From Tuctoria greenei (lineage: Eukaryota > Streptophyta > Magnoliopsida > Poales > Poaceae): a DNA stretch of 64,000 nt. The notes under the pieces are model-generated. The model saw only the letters and a program-made list of their open reading frames with translations, ran no database searches and had not been told where the DNA came from. Shown here piece by piece: positions 54,791-64,000 of this stretch. A program made the translations under genes and the position numbers. The stretch spans positions 79,281,311 to 79,345,310 of the forward strand of contig JAYESD010000003.1 in NCBI GenBank assembly GCA_036927565.1. Direction: 5' to 3'. Position 1 is the first letter of the stretch. Each line of letters starts with the position of its first letter.

Positions 54791-56107
54791 TGCCTTCTTG
54801 TAGAGAAATCATGTCGACACTTTCCACAGGAGGTTCGGGTTGTACTGGCATCTTGCCATTCTCCACTGTAAGAACAACAGCTGCCAGTTGAGCAAACAAA
54901 GTTTCCAACATCTTGTGGAAACTCGATTGATTCTTGAAGGTTGAGGATAGTCCTTCAATCTTCGCAGTTATGCTCTCTAGGGTTTTGGTCATTAGCTCAC
55001 AGCTTCTTGGATAGAGCCTGATTGATCTTCAGCTCGCCAATGGCAAGTTCTCTCAAGTTGGGCTGATTTCCATTGTTGCCATTGTTGTTGTACCCTCCTT
55101 GAAAGAATGGGCATGGTTGGCCCTACCCTTGACCTCCTTGATGATAGCCATTGTTGTTTTTATTGTTAGCTACATATAGAGCATCCTCACGGGTTTCTGG
55201 GTAGTCATTGCCCAAATGGCCCATGTTGCCACGGACTTCACAAGTGATGTGAGAGTCTAAGGCATAGGCATTGCCACATACCTGACCATTGCCTTGTCCA
55301 TCAATTTTCTTCATAAGGAGGTCCAATTTGGCAGCGATCATGTCCACCTCCTTCAAGGTGTGCATACCTCGCTAGCAGGTGTGGAGACACTTGTCGCTCC
55401 AACCCATGTTTGACACCATCTTCTCAATAAAATCTTTGGCTTTGGGCACCGTCAATGAGAAGAAGGCACCTCCAGCAGCAGCATCAACATGTTCACGGGC
55501 GGAAGGGATCAGCCCGTTGTAAAAGTTTTGGATGATGAGCCAGTGATCCATCTCATGGTGAGGACAGGCTAGGATGTACTCCTAAAGTCTTCCGCAAGCC
55601 TCGGGGATAGATTTCATGGCATCTTGCTAGAAGCTTGAAATTCTTCCACGTGGGACATTGGTCTTTCCCAACAGGAAAAACTTGGCGAGGAATACCTAGA
55701 ACACTTCTCCCAAGTATCTACAGCACTTCGGTTCACGTAGAACCACTGTTTTACTCTCCCAAGAAGAGAGAATGGAAACAGCCTAAGACATACAGCATCA
55801 GGAGATACGTCCTTGATCCTAAAAGTGTTGCAGATCTCAAGGAACTATTGCAGGTAAACACTTGCATTCTCGTTAGCCTTCCCACAAAATGGGTTGGCTT
55901 GCACCATAGTGATAGGCCAGACTTGATTTTGAAGTTTACATCTCCTGTGTTAACAGTGAGCCCAACAGGCACATTGTTAGCAAAGGGAGCCAAAAACTCA
56001 CAAAGGGTCTTCTGGGCTATTAGCGTGTCGATTGTTGGTGCAGTTGTGCTGGCTTGCTTTGCCGCTCGAAGCTTCTGGGGAGTAACAACACGAGATTGAT
56101 CTCTCAA
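54791..56107 (-). pseudogene. Athila gag of Y
   Basis: It opens MRDQSRVVTPQKLRAAKQAS (56107), then ANNVPVGLTVNTGDVNFKIK. A shifted frame near 55900-55800 gives LRLFPFSLLG-like sequence. The frame at 55570-55390 reads HEMDHWLIIQNFYNGLIPSA, GGAFFSLTVPKAKDFIEKMV. The zinc-knuckle region at about 55230 reads CEVRGNMGHLGNDYPETRED with two Cys lost, then a Gln/Gly/Asn-rich tail. A coiled-coil-like part (54992-54786, ESITAKIEGLSSTFKNQ) follows. Several stops and frameshifts are present. Confidence 0.85.
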
Positions 56108-56265
56108 AAGGGATTTGGGATCTTCAACAGAGTTTTACAACAAGCGGAAACAAGACATACACTACCCTGTTTTCACATAAAATGCAAAAACAAAGAAGGG
56201 TCATCCTGCTAAAACCTACCAGGGTCCTATCCTATTCACTCAATCATGCAATACTTCGGCTGCCT
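56108..56265 (-). other. Leader between primer site and gag in Y
   Basis: 158 bp, no ORF; it would be the transcript leader. Confidence 0.5.
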
Positions 56266-56283
56266 TCCCTGGCAACGGCGCTA
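56266..56283 (-). other. Primer-binding site of Y
   Basis: Sense TAGCGCCGTTGCCAGGGA, two mismatches to the tRNA-Asp complement, eight bases (GAAATTCT) from the LTR. Confidence 0.82.
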
Positions 56284-56291
56284 GAAATTCT

Positions 56292-57889
56292 TGTTGATGG
56301 TTCCTACACACTACTAACAATTCATCTCTAGCAGTGGTGCCAGAAAAGCTTGTTGATAGATTTTAGATTATACATATAAATCCACAAGCGCACGGAAACT
56401 ATCGATGTAGCATTTCCCCTCTAAGAGTATTCCCAAAGCGTGTCATTTATATTCTCCCAAAGGAAGGCTAGATGGAAGTAAAGCAATCATCAAATGCAAA
56501 TACTAGGTTGGTCTAGGTAGGGTTCTAGCAAGGATGGATAAATGGTATATGGAGTAGTATGACACACACAAGAGCATTCTATCCTAAGGGGGTTAGATGA
56601 GGTAAAGAGGGACTAGGCTAAGGGTTAGGTAGAGACTCCTACTATGCTTCTAATATACATATACATAGCCTAAGTTAGTTACTATGATCATGTCAATTAT
56701 GAATTCTCATGCTAAGTGGATTAACACATCGGGCACGGGTTTACCCCTAGCAATACTAGGACTGCTCTCGCCAAGAACTTGTGGCATAGCTGAACGTGGA
56801 GAATTACAAAGGACAGGTAGGGTTGTCACCATACCTCTTCAATATGTGGGTCTACGAGACATTCAACGCTACTCTCTACCCTAGCACCATGCTAGCATAT
56901 TAAGTAATTACCTTAAGAGCCTAGGCACAAGCCATCCTAAGGCAATGAACTAAATCATCATTGAACCAATGTTAATTCATAGCATAAGTGATTCATGTTA
57001 ACATAATCGTGTCATAGCTAATTAGACTATAGTGGAGGTTTGTAGTGTTTATGATTATATAATGATAATGGTATAGAATAATCATAAATACTACTCCTAC
57101 CACATACATGGAATCCACAATCAAACAAGAAATGCTTCATACAAGTATATGAACAATAGAAGACTAAAGATAACATCTTTATTAAGAATAAAGTCACAAA
57201 TACAAATAGGAATATAAGAGCCATAACTTCCCCAATTAGGAATTAGGAAGAGACTCCTTATACTCCTCTCCTACTTAGACTATGGACTAGAGACTCTCTT
57301 CTCTATAGCTTATACTCCTCTAAACCTATGGAGAATAGTGAATACAATGGATGAATACTCAAGTGGTTTGTGTTGAAGTGAGGGGTGAGGGGTCCTATTT
57401 ATAGCTTAGAGAAGGGTTGGTTCCCTCCACCAAAAGCGCGCGAATCAGTCACCCATGAATTCTTCAAGTCGGGAGGAGCCAACACGTGGCGTTTGATCGG
57501 GTTTGGCGGCACTCCCTAGTCGGCGACTAGGGAGGTCGGTCGACCTGGTCTCAGCCCCGTTGGGGTTGTGCTTCCTCCAGGTCTCTTCCAGGTGGGTCCC
57601 ATTGACTGATATTGGTGCTACACTGTTGGATGGCCTCGGATAATTCTGTTTGTGGGCTATTTGATCCATGTGGTACCACATGTCATTGCTTGATTAGCTG
57701 GAATGATATTTTATAGGATCCCATCTTCTTGTTTCACTTCAATTCTGCATAAAATCCATGTGGCACTACTTTCTCCAAGGACAAGTGGAAATAGGTTAAA
57801 TAGAAAGGTGATGTGTGCAAGAAATGATATTTCCTTCACATAATTGAGTTATATTGACGGGTGAAATTGGTATATAATAGTCGTCAACA
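56292..57889 (-). repeat. Right (5') LTR of composite
   Basis: 1598 bp. A 59-bp module (56292-56350) with fossil primer site precedes TGTTGATAG. It ends TCGTCAACA, followed by ATGCA. TATA box at 57395, 35-bp block at 57109-57143. Confidence 0.88.
57395..57403 (-). promoter_or_regulatory. TATA box of right LTR
   Basis: Sense TATAAATAG. As the composite's 5' LTR, this would drive Y. Confidence 0.6.
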
Positions 57890-58018
57890 ATGCACCAATT
57901 TCACCAAGTACAAGTGGAAATAGGTTAAATAGAAAGGTGATGTGTGTAAGAAATGATATTTCCTTCACATAATTGAGTTATATTGACAGGTGAAATTAGT
58001 ATATAATAGCTGTCAACA
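57890..58018 (-). repeat. 5' LTR of element B, outer remainder
   Basis: It starts with the right ATGCA copy and continues the LTR broken at 44811. It resembles 57762-57889 because both are LTR starts of related Athila elements. It ends CTGTCAACA at the copia junction. Confidence 0.82.
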
Positions 58019-58641
58019 GTTACGCTTGAAAAAGGAGAACTTTTGGCTTGTGGATTAAGGTTGCTCACGCCACATGACTGGTAACAAAGAATGGTTCTCC
58101 TCCCTCTCTTTTGTGTCATGTGTAAAAAATGTTACTTTTGTCGATAATTCTTCAACTCCTATAATTGCTAAAGGTTTGGTTAGAGTTAACAATCACTACA
58201 CTTTGCAGGATGTGACACTTGTAAAAAACTTGAAATGAAACTTGTTCTCTGTTTTACAATTGCTAGATGAAAATCTTGAAATTAGTTTCACTAAAAAATG
58301 TTGCAAGGTTGTAGATTCAAATAGTGAGCTTATGTTTAACATTTCCTAGTTTGGACGATTTTTTAAAAGTTGATTTTGACATGTCTCTCCAACATAGGTG
58401 TCTAGTTGCAAATGAATCAAAAGACTTATATTTTTGGCATCGTAGACTTGATCACATTGGCTTTAATCACCTCACACATGTTAGTGCTCTTGATCGCATA
58501 CTTGGGTTACCTAAGTTTAAAGGGGACAAAGAAATTGTGTGCTTTTCTTGTATACATGCTAAGATGGTTGTAGATTCACATGCTCCACTCTCAATGACCA
58601 TGACAACAGCACTTGACAACTTTTACACCTTGACACTGTAG
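58019..58641 (+). pseudogene. copia(+) protease end and GAG-pre-integrase
   Basis: The frame reads WLVD, a stop in place of Ser, GCSRHMTGN, so the protease DSG is destroyed. The frame 58324-58641 gives HRCLVANESKDLYFWHRRLD, HIGFNHLTHVSALDRILGLP and CFSCIHAKM. This is the integrase zinc finger with both His and both Cys kept. Several stops lie upstream. Confidence 0.85.
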
Positions 58642-59820
58642 GTCCTTTATGTGTTCAATCTTTTGGAGGTAAATGGTATGCTCTTGTAACTGCTGATAAT
58701 AATTCTAGATACTCTTGGGTTTACTTTATGACATCTAAGAATGAAGCTTTTAGTCATATGGAAAGTTTGGTTCTTAGACTTTCAGTAAACCACCCACGAT
58801 CTTAAAAAGCAATTAAATGTGATAATAGAACCAAATTTAAATACCAAACATTTGATCACTTTTGTACTGAAAATGGAATAGATCATCAATTTTCTTCACC
58901 ATATGTACCTCAACAAAATGATTTCGTAGAGAGAAAGAACAGAACCTTAGTTGAGATGGCTAGGACTGTGCTTGATGAATATCAAACTCCTAGAAAGTTT
59001 TGGGCAGATGCAATTGCAACGGCTTGTTATGTCTCAAATCACGTTTTCTTGCGTGCTAAGCTAGGAAAAACCCCATATGAGCTTCGGTTTGGACATAGGC
59101 CTAGTGTCACACACTTTAGGGTCTTTAGTTCCAAACACTTTGTTAAGAAACATGGTAATCTTGATAAATTTGAAGCTAGATTTGTTGATGGCATGTTTCT
59201 TCGTTATCCATCTCATACTAGAGGCTACCGTGTGCTTTTACTTGACACTAACAAGATTGTGGAGACTTGTGAGATTTATTTTGATGAAACTAGACTATGT
59301 ACTAGCTCAAATATTACAAGTCAATATGCATATCCGCAGGGGGGAGTATTTTCGTTGAAGATGAGGAAGAAGTGGTGATGCTGCATGAAAATTCAGAAGC
59401 TAATGACATCGTTCCTGCTCTTGATTTTGATCCACAACCAGCACCAACGACTTCTACTGTTGGTCCATCATCCTCAAGCCACAAGGTCTTCGGTTTGTGA
59501 TGAGCATGAATAAGAAGATTGTGAAGTGTCTACTCTCCTCCGGATCCTCAAAGGTCACCCTCCACAATAGATTATTGGAAGCTTGCATGAACGAGTCACA
59601 CGGTCCAGGTTTTTTTATCCAAACTCTTATGCTCGTTCTGCTTTTGTTGCTTCCTTTGAACCCAAGAATATATCACATGCACTCATTAATGAATCTTAGA
59701 TTATTGCCATGCAAGATGAGTTAGAAAATTTTGAAAGAAATAATGTTTGGAAACTTGTACCTCCACCTCAAGTTCACATTTTAACTGAAACTAAATGGGT
59801 GTTTAAAAATAAATAAAGTG
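58642..59820 (+). pseudogene. copia(+) integrase
   Basis: The core has LDTVGP-like sequence at 58630, a region with NNSRYSWVYFM, and IKCDNRTKF near 58815 after a stop (second Asp kept). FVERKNRTLVEMARTVLDEY follows near 58925 and carries the catalytic Glu. The tail 58956-59378 has FWADAIATACYVSNHVFLRA, GKTPYEL and DGMFLRYPSHTRGYRV. A diverged hinge to 59820 ends KWVFKNK with a stop before RT. Many stops. Confidence 0.83.
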
Positions 59821-61184
59821 AGGATGGGATTGTGGTTAGGAATAAGGCTAGGTTGCTTGCTCAAGGTTTCACACAAGTTGAAGGTCTAGATTTTGATGCA
59901 ACTTTTGCTCCTATTGCTATATTAGAAGCTATAGGAATTTTATTAGCATTTGCTACATCTAAAGGTTTCAAGTTGTATCTAATGGATGTGAAAAGTGCTT
60001 TTCTTAATGGCTACATAGATGAGGAGGTTTATGTTAAGCAATCACCAGGTTTTAAAATCCAAATTTTCCTAATCATGTTCACAAACTGTCCAAAGCATTG
60101 TATGATCTCAAACAAGCCCCTAGAGCATGGTATGATAGGTTAAGAACATTCTTACTTGAAAAGGGGTTTACCATGGGCAAAGTAGATAAAACTCTTTTTT
60201 TGCTTAAGCATGGCAATGACTCACTATTCGTTCAAGTGCATGTGGATGATATTATCTTTGATTGTGCTTCTCAAGATCTTGTATCCAAATTTTCAGCTAT
60301 GATGTGTTTAGAATTTGAGATGAGTATGATCGGTGAACTCACATACTTTTTGGGGTTGCAAATCAAGCAAACTAAGGAGGGAACCTTTGTGCATCAAACA
60401 AAGTATACGAAAGATCTTCTTAGTTGCTTCAACATGGAAAACAGCAAGACTCTTTGGACACCAAAGGGAACAACATCAACACTTGAACTTGATGAAGATA
60501 GTGACTTGGTCGATCAAAAAGAATATAGAAGCATGGTCGGATCACTTTTGTACCTCACGATATCAAGACCGAACATACAATTCAGCGTATGTCTTTGTGT
60601 AAGATTTCAAGCTTCCCCACGTGCTTCACATCGTCAAGTCGTCAAAAGAATTCTCAGGTTACTTGGAACTCAAGAATTTGGCATTTTTCTTCCTTCTTCC
60701 TCAACCGTTACTTTGAAAGATTTTTCGGATGCTGATTTTGCGGGTTGTAAGATTGATAGGAAAAGTACTTTGGTTGCTTGTCATTTTTTGGTAACTCACT
60801 TTTTTTCTTGGTCCTCTAGAAAACAAAGTTCAGTTCCACAATCCACGGCTGAATCTGAGTATGTAGCTACTGCTAGTGTTTGCTCACAAATTCTTTGGAT
60901 TGTTCAAACACTTAATGACTATGGGGTTGATTTAGATAGTGTTCCGCTGTTTTTTACAACACTAGTGCCATTTGCATGGCTAAAAACCCTGTGCAACATT
61001 CTAGAACAAAGCACATTGACATTTATTATCACTTTCACCGTGATAATGTTGAAAAAGGAAATATTGTGCTTCACCATATACCGACCAACAATTGGCTGAC
61101 ATTTTTACAAACCCTTTGGATTTCACTCGTTTTTCATTCATTCGTAGTGAAATAGGGGTTATGCATCCTCATATCTTAAATTGA
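59821..61184 (+). pseudogene. copia(+) reverse transcriptase and RNase H
   Basis: First frame 59832-60143: KARLLAQGFTQVEGLDFDAT and KSAFLNGYIDEEVYVKQSPG. A one-base shift near 60060 leads to the frame 60098-61099: LKQAPRAWYDRLRTFLLEKG. The RT box is HVDD (Tyr to His, codon 60239-60241). RNase H has SDADFAGCKIDRKST, SRKQSSVPQSTAESEYVATA and DSVPLF. A frameshift at about 60950 breaks the last catalytic region. The end, LADIFTNPLD to IGVMHPH, reaches TGA at 61184. It is better preserved than copia(-) in the RNase H core. Confidence 0.88.
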
Positions 61185-62114
61185 GGGGGGGTTTTACAAA
61201 CTGGGAAGTCTATGTGTGAATCTAAAATTAAAATATAATATGAGCATAAGTGTTTCATACATATATGACTTTGTGATTCTTTTTACATGCTGAAAATTCT
61301 TACTATATTACTTATGTTATACATTTTGTAGTTTTTGTCATTACTAGTAATTTCAATAATCACTTACACTAAATCTGGTCATGGTCGAACTTTCTTGTTG
61401 TTTTGAACTTGTTGCATGCTCACAAGTGATTTTAAGCATGAAAACTTCATATATCAATAGCCCACATGTTGAGCTTTTATGATCAAATGAAAAATCAGGA
61501 AAGATAAAAAGAATATGCATGCATCATACTTCTTCTTTTGAGATTTCTTATCATAGCACTTTGATATGAACTTAGAAGGAGTTGTGTATGACTAAAATCA
61601 TGTCCTTAAGCTTCTAATTGTCAAATGACAAAGGTTTGGCTTGGTTGGTTAGAATAAGGCGGATGCTGCATATAATCTCTTGCAAAGTTCATATAATTTA
61701 AATTTGTGCTTTAAAAGTAAATAAAAAACAACAACATGTGTCATGCTTTCAAGTTTTCAAAAAGTTGAGATAGGGAGATCATGACTTGCTTAAATTGAAA
61801 TCACACTTGATCTCTAGCATGGCTTACACTACTTTATGTATTTCATTGATGTGATAGTGTAAGTTACTTGATAGTATGACTTGGATGAGCTTTGTTTTGT
61901 ATGTATATGTCATACTATGCTCATAACAAATTACAATTTCTCGTTTGAACCTTATTGAATACATTGTTAAACGGGGAGAAATTGGTCACATATTTGATTG
62001 TTTATTTTTAAAATGGGGTAGAAATTTTCTGTTGTTGAAACTTTACATGAAACATGAATGAGCCAATGTTCAGTTTCGTAGTGGTGTTGCCAATGCTATC
62101 ATCAAGGGTGAGAT
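61185..62114 (+). other. 3' UTR and polypurine tract of copia(+)
   Basis: Non-coding, starting with GGGGGG directly after the stop. It has GGGGAGAAATT at 61974 and GGGGTAGAAATT at 62015. The tract CATCAAGGGTGAGAT (62100-62114) touches the LTR. No envelope-like ORF. Confidence 0.7.
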
Positions 62115-63737
62115 TGTGAGACTTATGTGCTAAATACATTGGCAAATAGAATAAAGGTGAGGGTTTACATGTAAAGTTTTGAGTATACTTCAGACACTCA
62201 CTTCGGATTGTCCGAACTTTCGCGAACACACTTCACACTGTCCGAATTTTAGGCGCACTTGAGCTACACGTGTTTTTCACTTTGGATTGTTCAAACTTTC
62301 CTTTTATAATGCATAGCAGCTGCTTTGGACTGTCCGATCTTTCTTTTACTAAAATATTCATGCAGTTGTTATGTTTTTCACTCACAATGTTTTAAACTTG
62401 CTTTAAACTTATAAGAAGGTTTGCTTAGTACTTTTGAACAAAGTTTTTGATGTGTTTTGGCTAACCATTGTGGATATTATCTTGCTATGTTTGCAACATG
62501 TTTATGTGAGGTGCTCACATAAGGTGTTGTGGTTTTCGGACTAATGTGAGTCAAGTCGAGGACTTGTGATCGAAACATTTGGTTGTTTATTCATGTGCAA
62601 GTGTTACTTGAGGTCAAGACATGACATATGATGGTGATCCATTGAACTAGTCTTAGGGAAAAGATGAGGTTCAACAACCAAGTTCAAGAGGAATTGTGGT
62701 TGAGTTGATCGGGAGGTCACGCAGCATGTTTGGGTCAAGAACAATGCATGTGAAGGTATCGTGGATGTTGTTGGAAGGTGGTTGCATGTGTGCAAGGGGT
62801 GCATGAACGTGGCAACATGGTTCCAAGCGTGGTGAAGAGATATAGACGTGAAGATACGGTCAAAGAGGTCCAACCGTTGTATTATGCCTCAGGATGCGGC
62901 TGAGGTGGTTATGGTTCGTTTATGGAAGGTTTCAAGTTAGTTTTGGTTAGATTTCATGTGGTAACAAAGTTGAGTCGTTTTAGAAATATGTAGGGCATTA
63001 TTAAGATGTTTGGAAGTCTTAAGATTACTTCTATCTACGTATGGAAGAGTCTTGAGCGGTTATGAAAAAGTTTCGGTTGAAATTGAGTAGGATTAGCTTG
63101 ATTGGAGTTGCCTTAGGGCTGGTTATATAAGCAAGGGAGGTCAGGGCTTGTGTGCAGATGACTTGTGGTTGTTCCTCTTGTGTTTTTGTAAATAAAATTT
63201 GTAGTTTAGATGAGCTTTTGTGCCTTGTCCGTCCGACTTGTTTTCGTCAACTCTTTCTCGTTGAGTTTCTGCACAGCACTAAGTTGCTTCAGTATTTTGA
63301 TCATAACTCTAGTTTTATATATCCCATTGACGTGATTCTTTTTGTGTTCTCTTTACTACTCAATTCTCCATCATCTACGAAAATTTTACAGTCATTGCTT
63401 TTACGCTTTTTGAGTTACACGAGTTTCTTTGCAGCGTAGCAGATCTATTTTTAACTCAGGTAGAACAATTTAACCTTTGCTCAATCTTTTGGTCATAACT
63501 TGAGTTTTACTCGATGTTTTCATGTGATTCTTGTTTTGACATCTTCGTGACTTGATTCTCTACAATTTCTACTAGTTTTGTCACGGTTGAACACATTTAG
63601 ATTAGTCGCACACATTGGTTTCTCTGACAGGTTGGTTTCTACCAAGGGGTTTTTGTAGCTTCCGCTGAAAAAGTTTTAATCTACCATTCACCCCCCTCCT
63701 CCCTTCGGTAGTTTTTCACGTGCTCTTCGATCCTACA
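62115..63737 (+). repeat. 3' LTR of copia(+)
   Basis: 1623 bp from TGTGAGACTTATG to GATCCTACA. TATA box at 63124. The internal minisatellite has a different unit from the other copia LTRs: CACTTCGGATTGTCCGAACT-like repeats at 62195-62345. Confidence 0.88.
63124..63131 (+). promoter_or_regulatory. TATA box of copia(+) LTR
   Basis: TATATAAG followed by CAAGGGAGG. Confidence 0.6.
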
Positions 63738-64000
63738 GCATGCATTAAGATGGGATAATTTTACTCAAATCGATGAGAAGGTTCACGCGTCCTCACTATT
63801 CAGTTCCTATGCACCGTTACACATGGAAATGAAGGTATTTCTTTTAGGTTTTCTAAAAAGAATATTGTCTCTCATGGAAAGAAATAAGTGAGCACCTAGG
63901 CCTCCATAGGTGAGTTAAGTGCTTCCAGAAAGTGAAAGCGTAATCAGCAAAAAGAGTAGAAGCAGTTATCACCCTTCCTTATTAGATAAATTAAAGTTTC
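63738..64000 (+). repeat. Fragment of element D/B-family internal region
   Basis: GCATTAAGATGGGAT and CAGTTCCTATGCAC match 25545-25620 of element D (GCATTAGGATTGGAT, CAATTCTTATGCAC). It is the right flank of copia(+), which therefore lies in a third copy of this family. No ORF; it runs off the window. Confidence 0.6.

Larger units (their letters stand above)
44812..57889 (-). mobile_element. Three-LTR Athila composite (LTR-internal X-LTR-internal Y-LTR)
   Basis: Three related LTRs (44812-45745 truncated, 48913-50512, 56292-57889) enclose two internal regions. The outer ends carry the perfect 5-bp duplication ATGCA, so the whole derives from one insertion into the LTR of element B. The middle LTR has a primer-like site on one side (48887-48904) and a polypurine tract on the other (50513). 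It therefore serves X as 5' LTR and Y as 3' LTR. X keeps only ORF-1; Y keeps gag, protease and ORF-1. Neither has RT or integrase. Unequal recombination between LTRs of sister copies explains this form best. Confidence 0.85.
40915..58018 (-). mobile_element. Athila-derived element B, interrupted
   Basis: A minus-strand element: 5' LTR in two pieces (57890-58018 and 43448-44811), tRNA-Asp primer site, decayed gag and an ORF-1 remnant. The composite 44812-57889 sits in its LTR and copia(-) sits in its ORF-1 remnant. Its 3' LTR is not found; it may have continued left of 29095. The LTR end CTGTCAACA at 58018 abuts GTTAC in a copia element, so B was itself inserted in that copia. Confidence 0.7.
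58019..63737 (+). mobile_element. Ty1/copia element copia(+), 5'-truncated
   Basis: It begins inside the protease/pre-integrase region at the outer end of element B's LTR and runs through integrase, RT, RNase H, 3' UTR and 3' LTR. Same family as copia(-), in opposite orientation. Its 5' LTR, gag and protease start should lie beyond the left end of element B and are not seen in the window. Confidence 0.85.

Noticed and set aside
57762..58018. Apparent 128-bp tandem duplication
   Set aside because: The ATGCA target copy at 57890 shows that the second unit is the rest of element B's LTR and the first is the end of a different Athila LTR.
1..64000. tRNA, rRNA or host protein-coding genes
   Set aside because: None could be supported on either strand. 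tRNA-like matches are only primer-binding sites.

Overview
This window looks like plant nuclear heterochromatin made of nested transposable elements. I find no host gene that I can support, and no tRNA, rRNA or CRISPR. Several signals point to a plant, and probably a large-genome monocot or grass: Athila-, Tat- and Tekay-like Ty3/gypsy elements, SIRE/Maximus-like Ty1/copia elements, CACTA ends and an L1-type LINE tail. The GC-rich Tat elements also fit a grass. The species itself cannot be read from the sequence. Almost every reading frame carries stops or frameshifts, so nothing here looks autonomous today.

Layout. 1-9527: minus-strand Athila-type element A; its 3' LTR runs off the window edge. 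It has gag remnants, pol (RT, RNase H, integrase), an extra ORF and a tRNA-Asp primer site. 9528-19153: minus-strand Tat-type element (Tat-1). It is interrupted at 9903-12720 by a long Tekay-like solo LTR with a perfect GTACA target duplication, and it carries a GC-rich coding minisatellite inside pol. 19154-19365: a CACTA terminus. 19366-20238: a LINE tail. 20239-21826: the 5' end of a second Tat element (Tat-2, plus strand). 21827-25884: a short Athila-derived element (D, plus strand) with only the start of its 3' LTR. 25885-28378: the right half of a CACTA element. It holds a broken transposase, dimeric subterminal repeats and a GC-rich ORF of unknown origin. 28387-28836: a 77-bp minisatellite.

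28837-43447 is mostly element B, a minus-strand Athila derivative. Its ORF-1 remnant was hit by a copia element at target ATATT. The locus is now duplicated: a solo LTR with both ATATT copies (29091-30777) sits beside an almost complete copia(-) copy (31081-40914) that ends at the same ATATT. Copia(-) carries its own solo LTR at 35522-37212. The 5' LTR of B is split (43448-44811 and 57890-58018) by a 13-kb Athila composite of LTR-internal-LTR-internal-LTR structure (44812-57889) with target duplication ATGCA. B itself ends inside a plus-strand copia element (58019-63737). That copia in turn ends in D-family sequence (63738-64000). This gives at least four nested layers.

The most interesting signals are the following. 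The composite's LTR has absorbed an old primer-binding site as a 59-bp module. A conserved stem with a covarying inner hairpin lies upstream of the polypurine tract in three Athila copies. A TCGGCCGA inverted repeat and a 35-bp block recur across LTRs and internal regions. The side-by-side solo and full-length copies of one copia insertion are also unusual. All calls come from reading the sequence; no database search was run.
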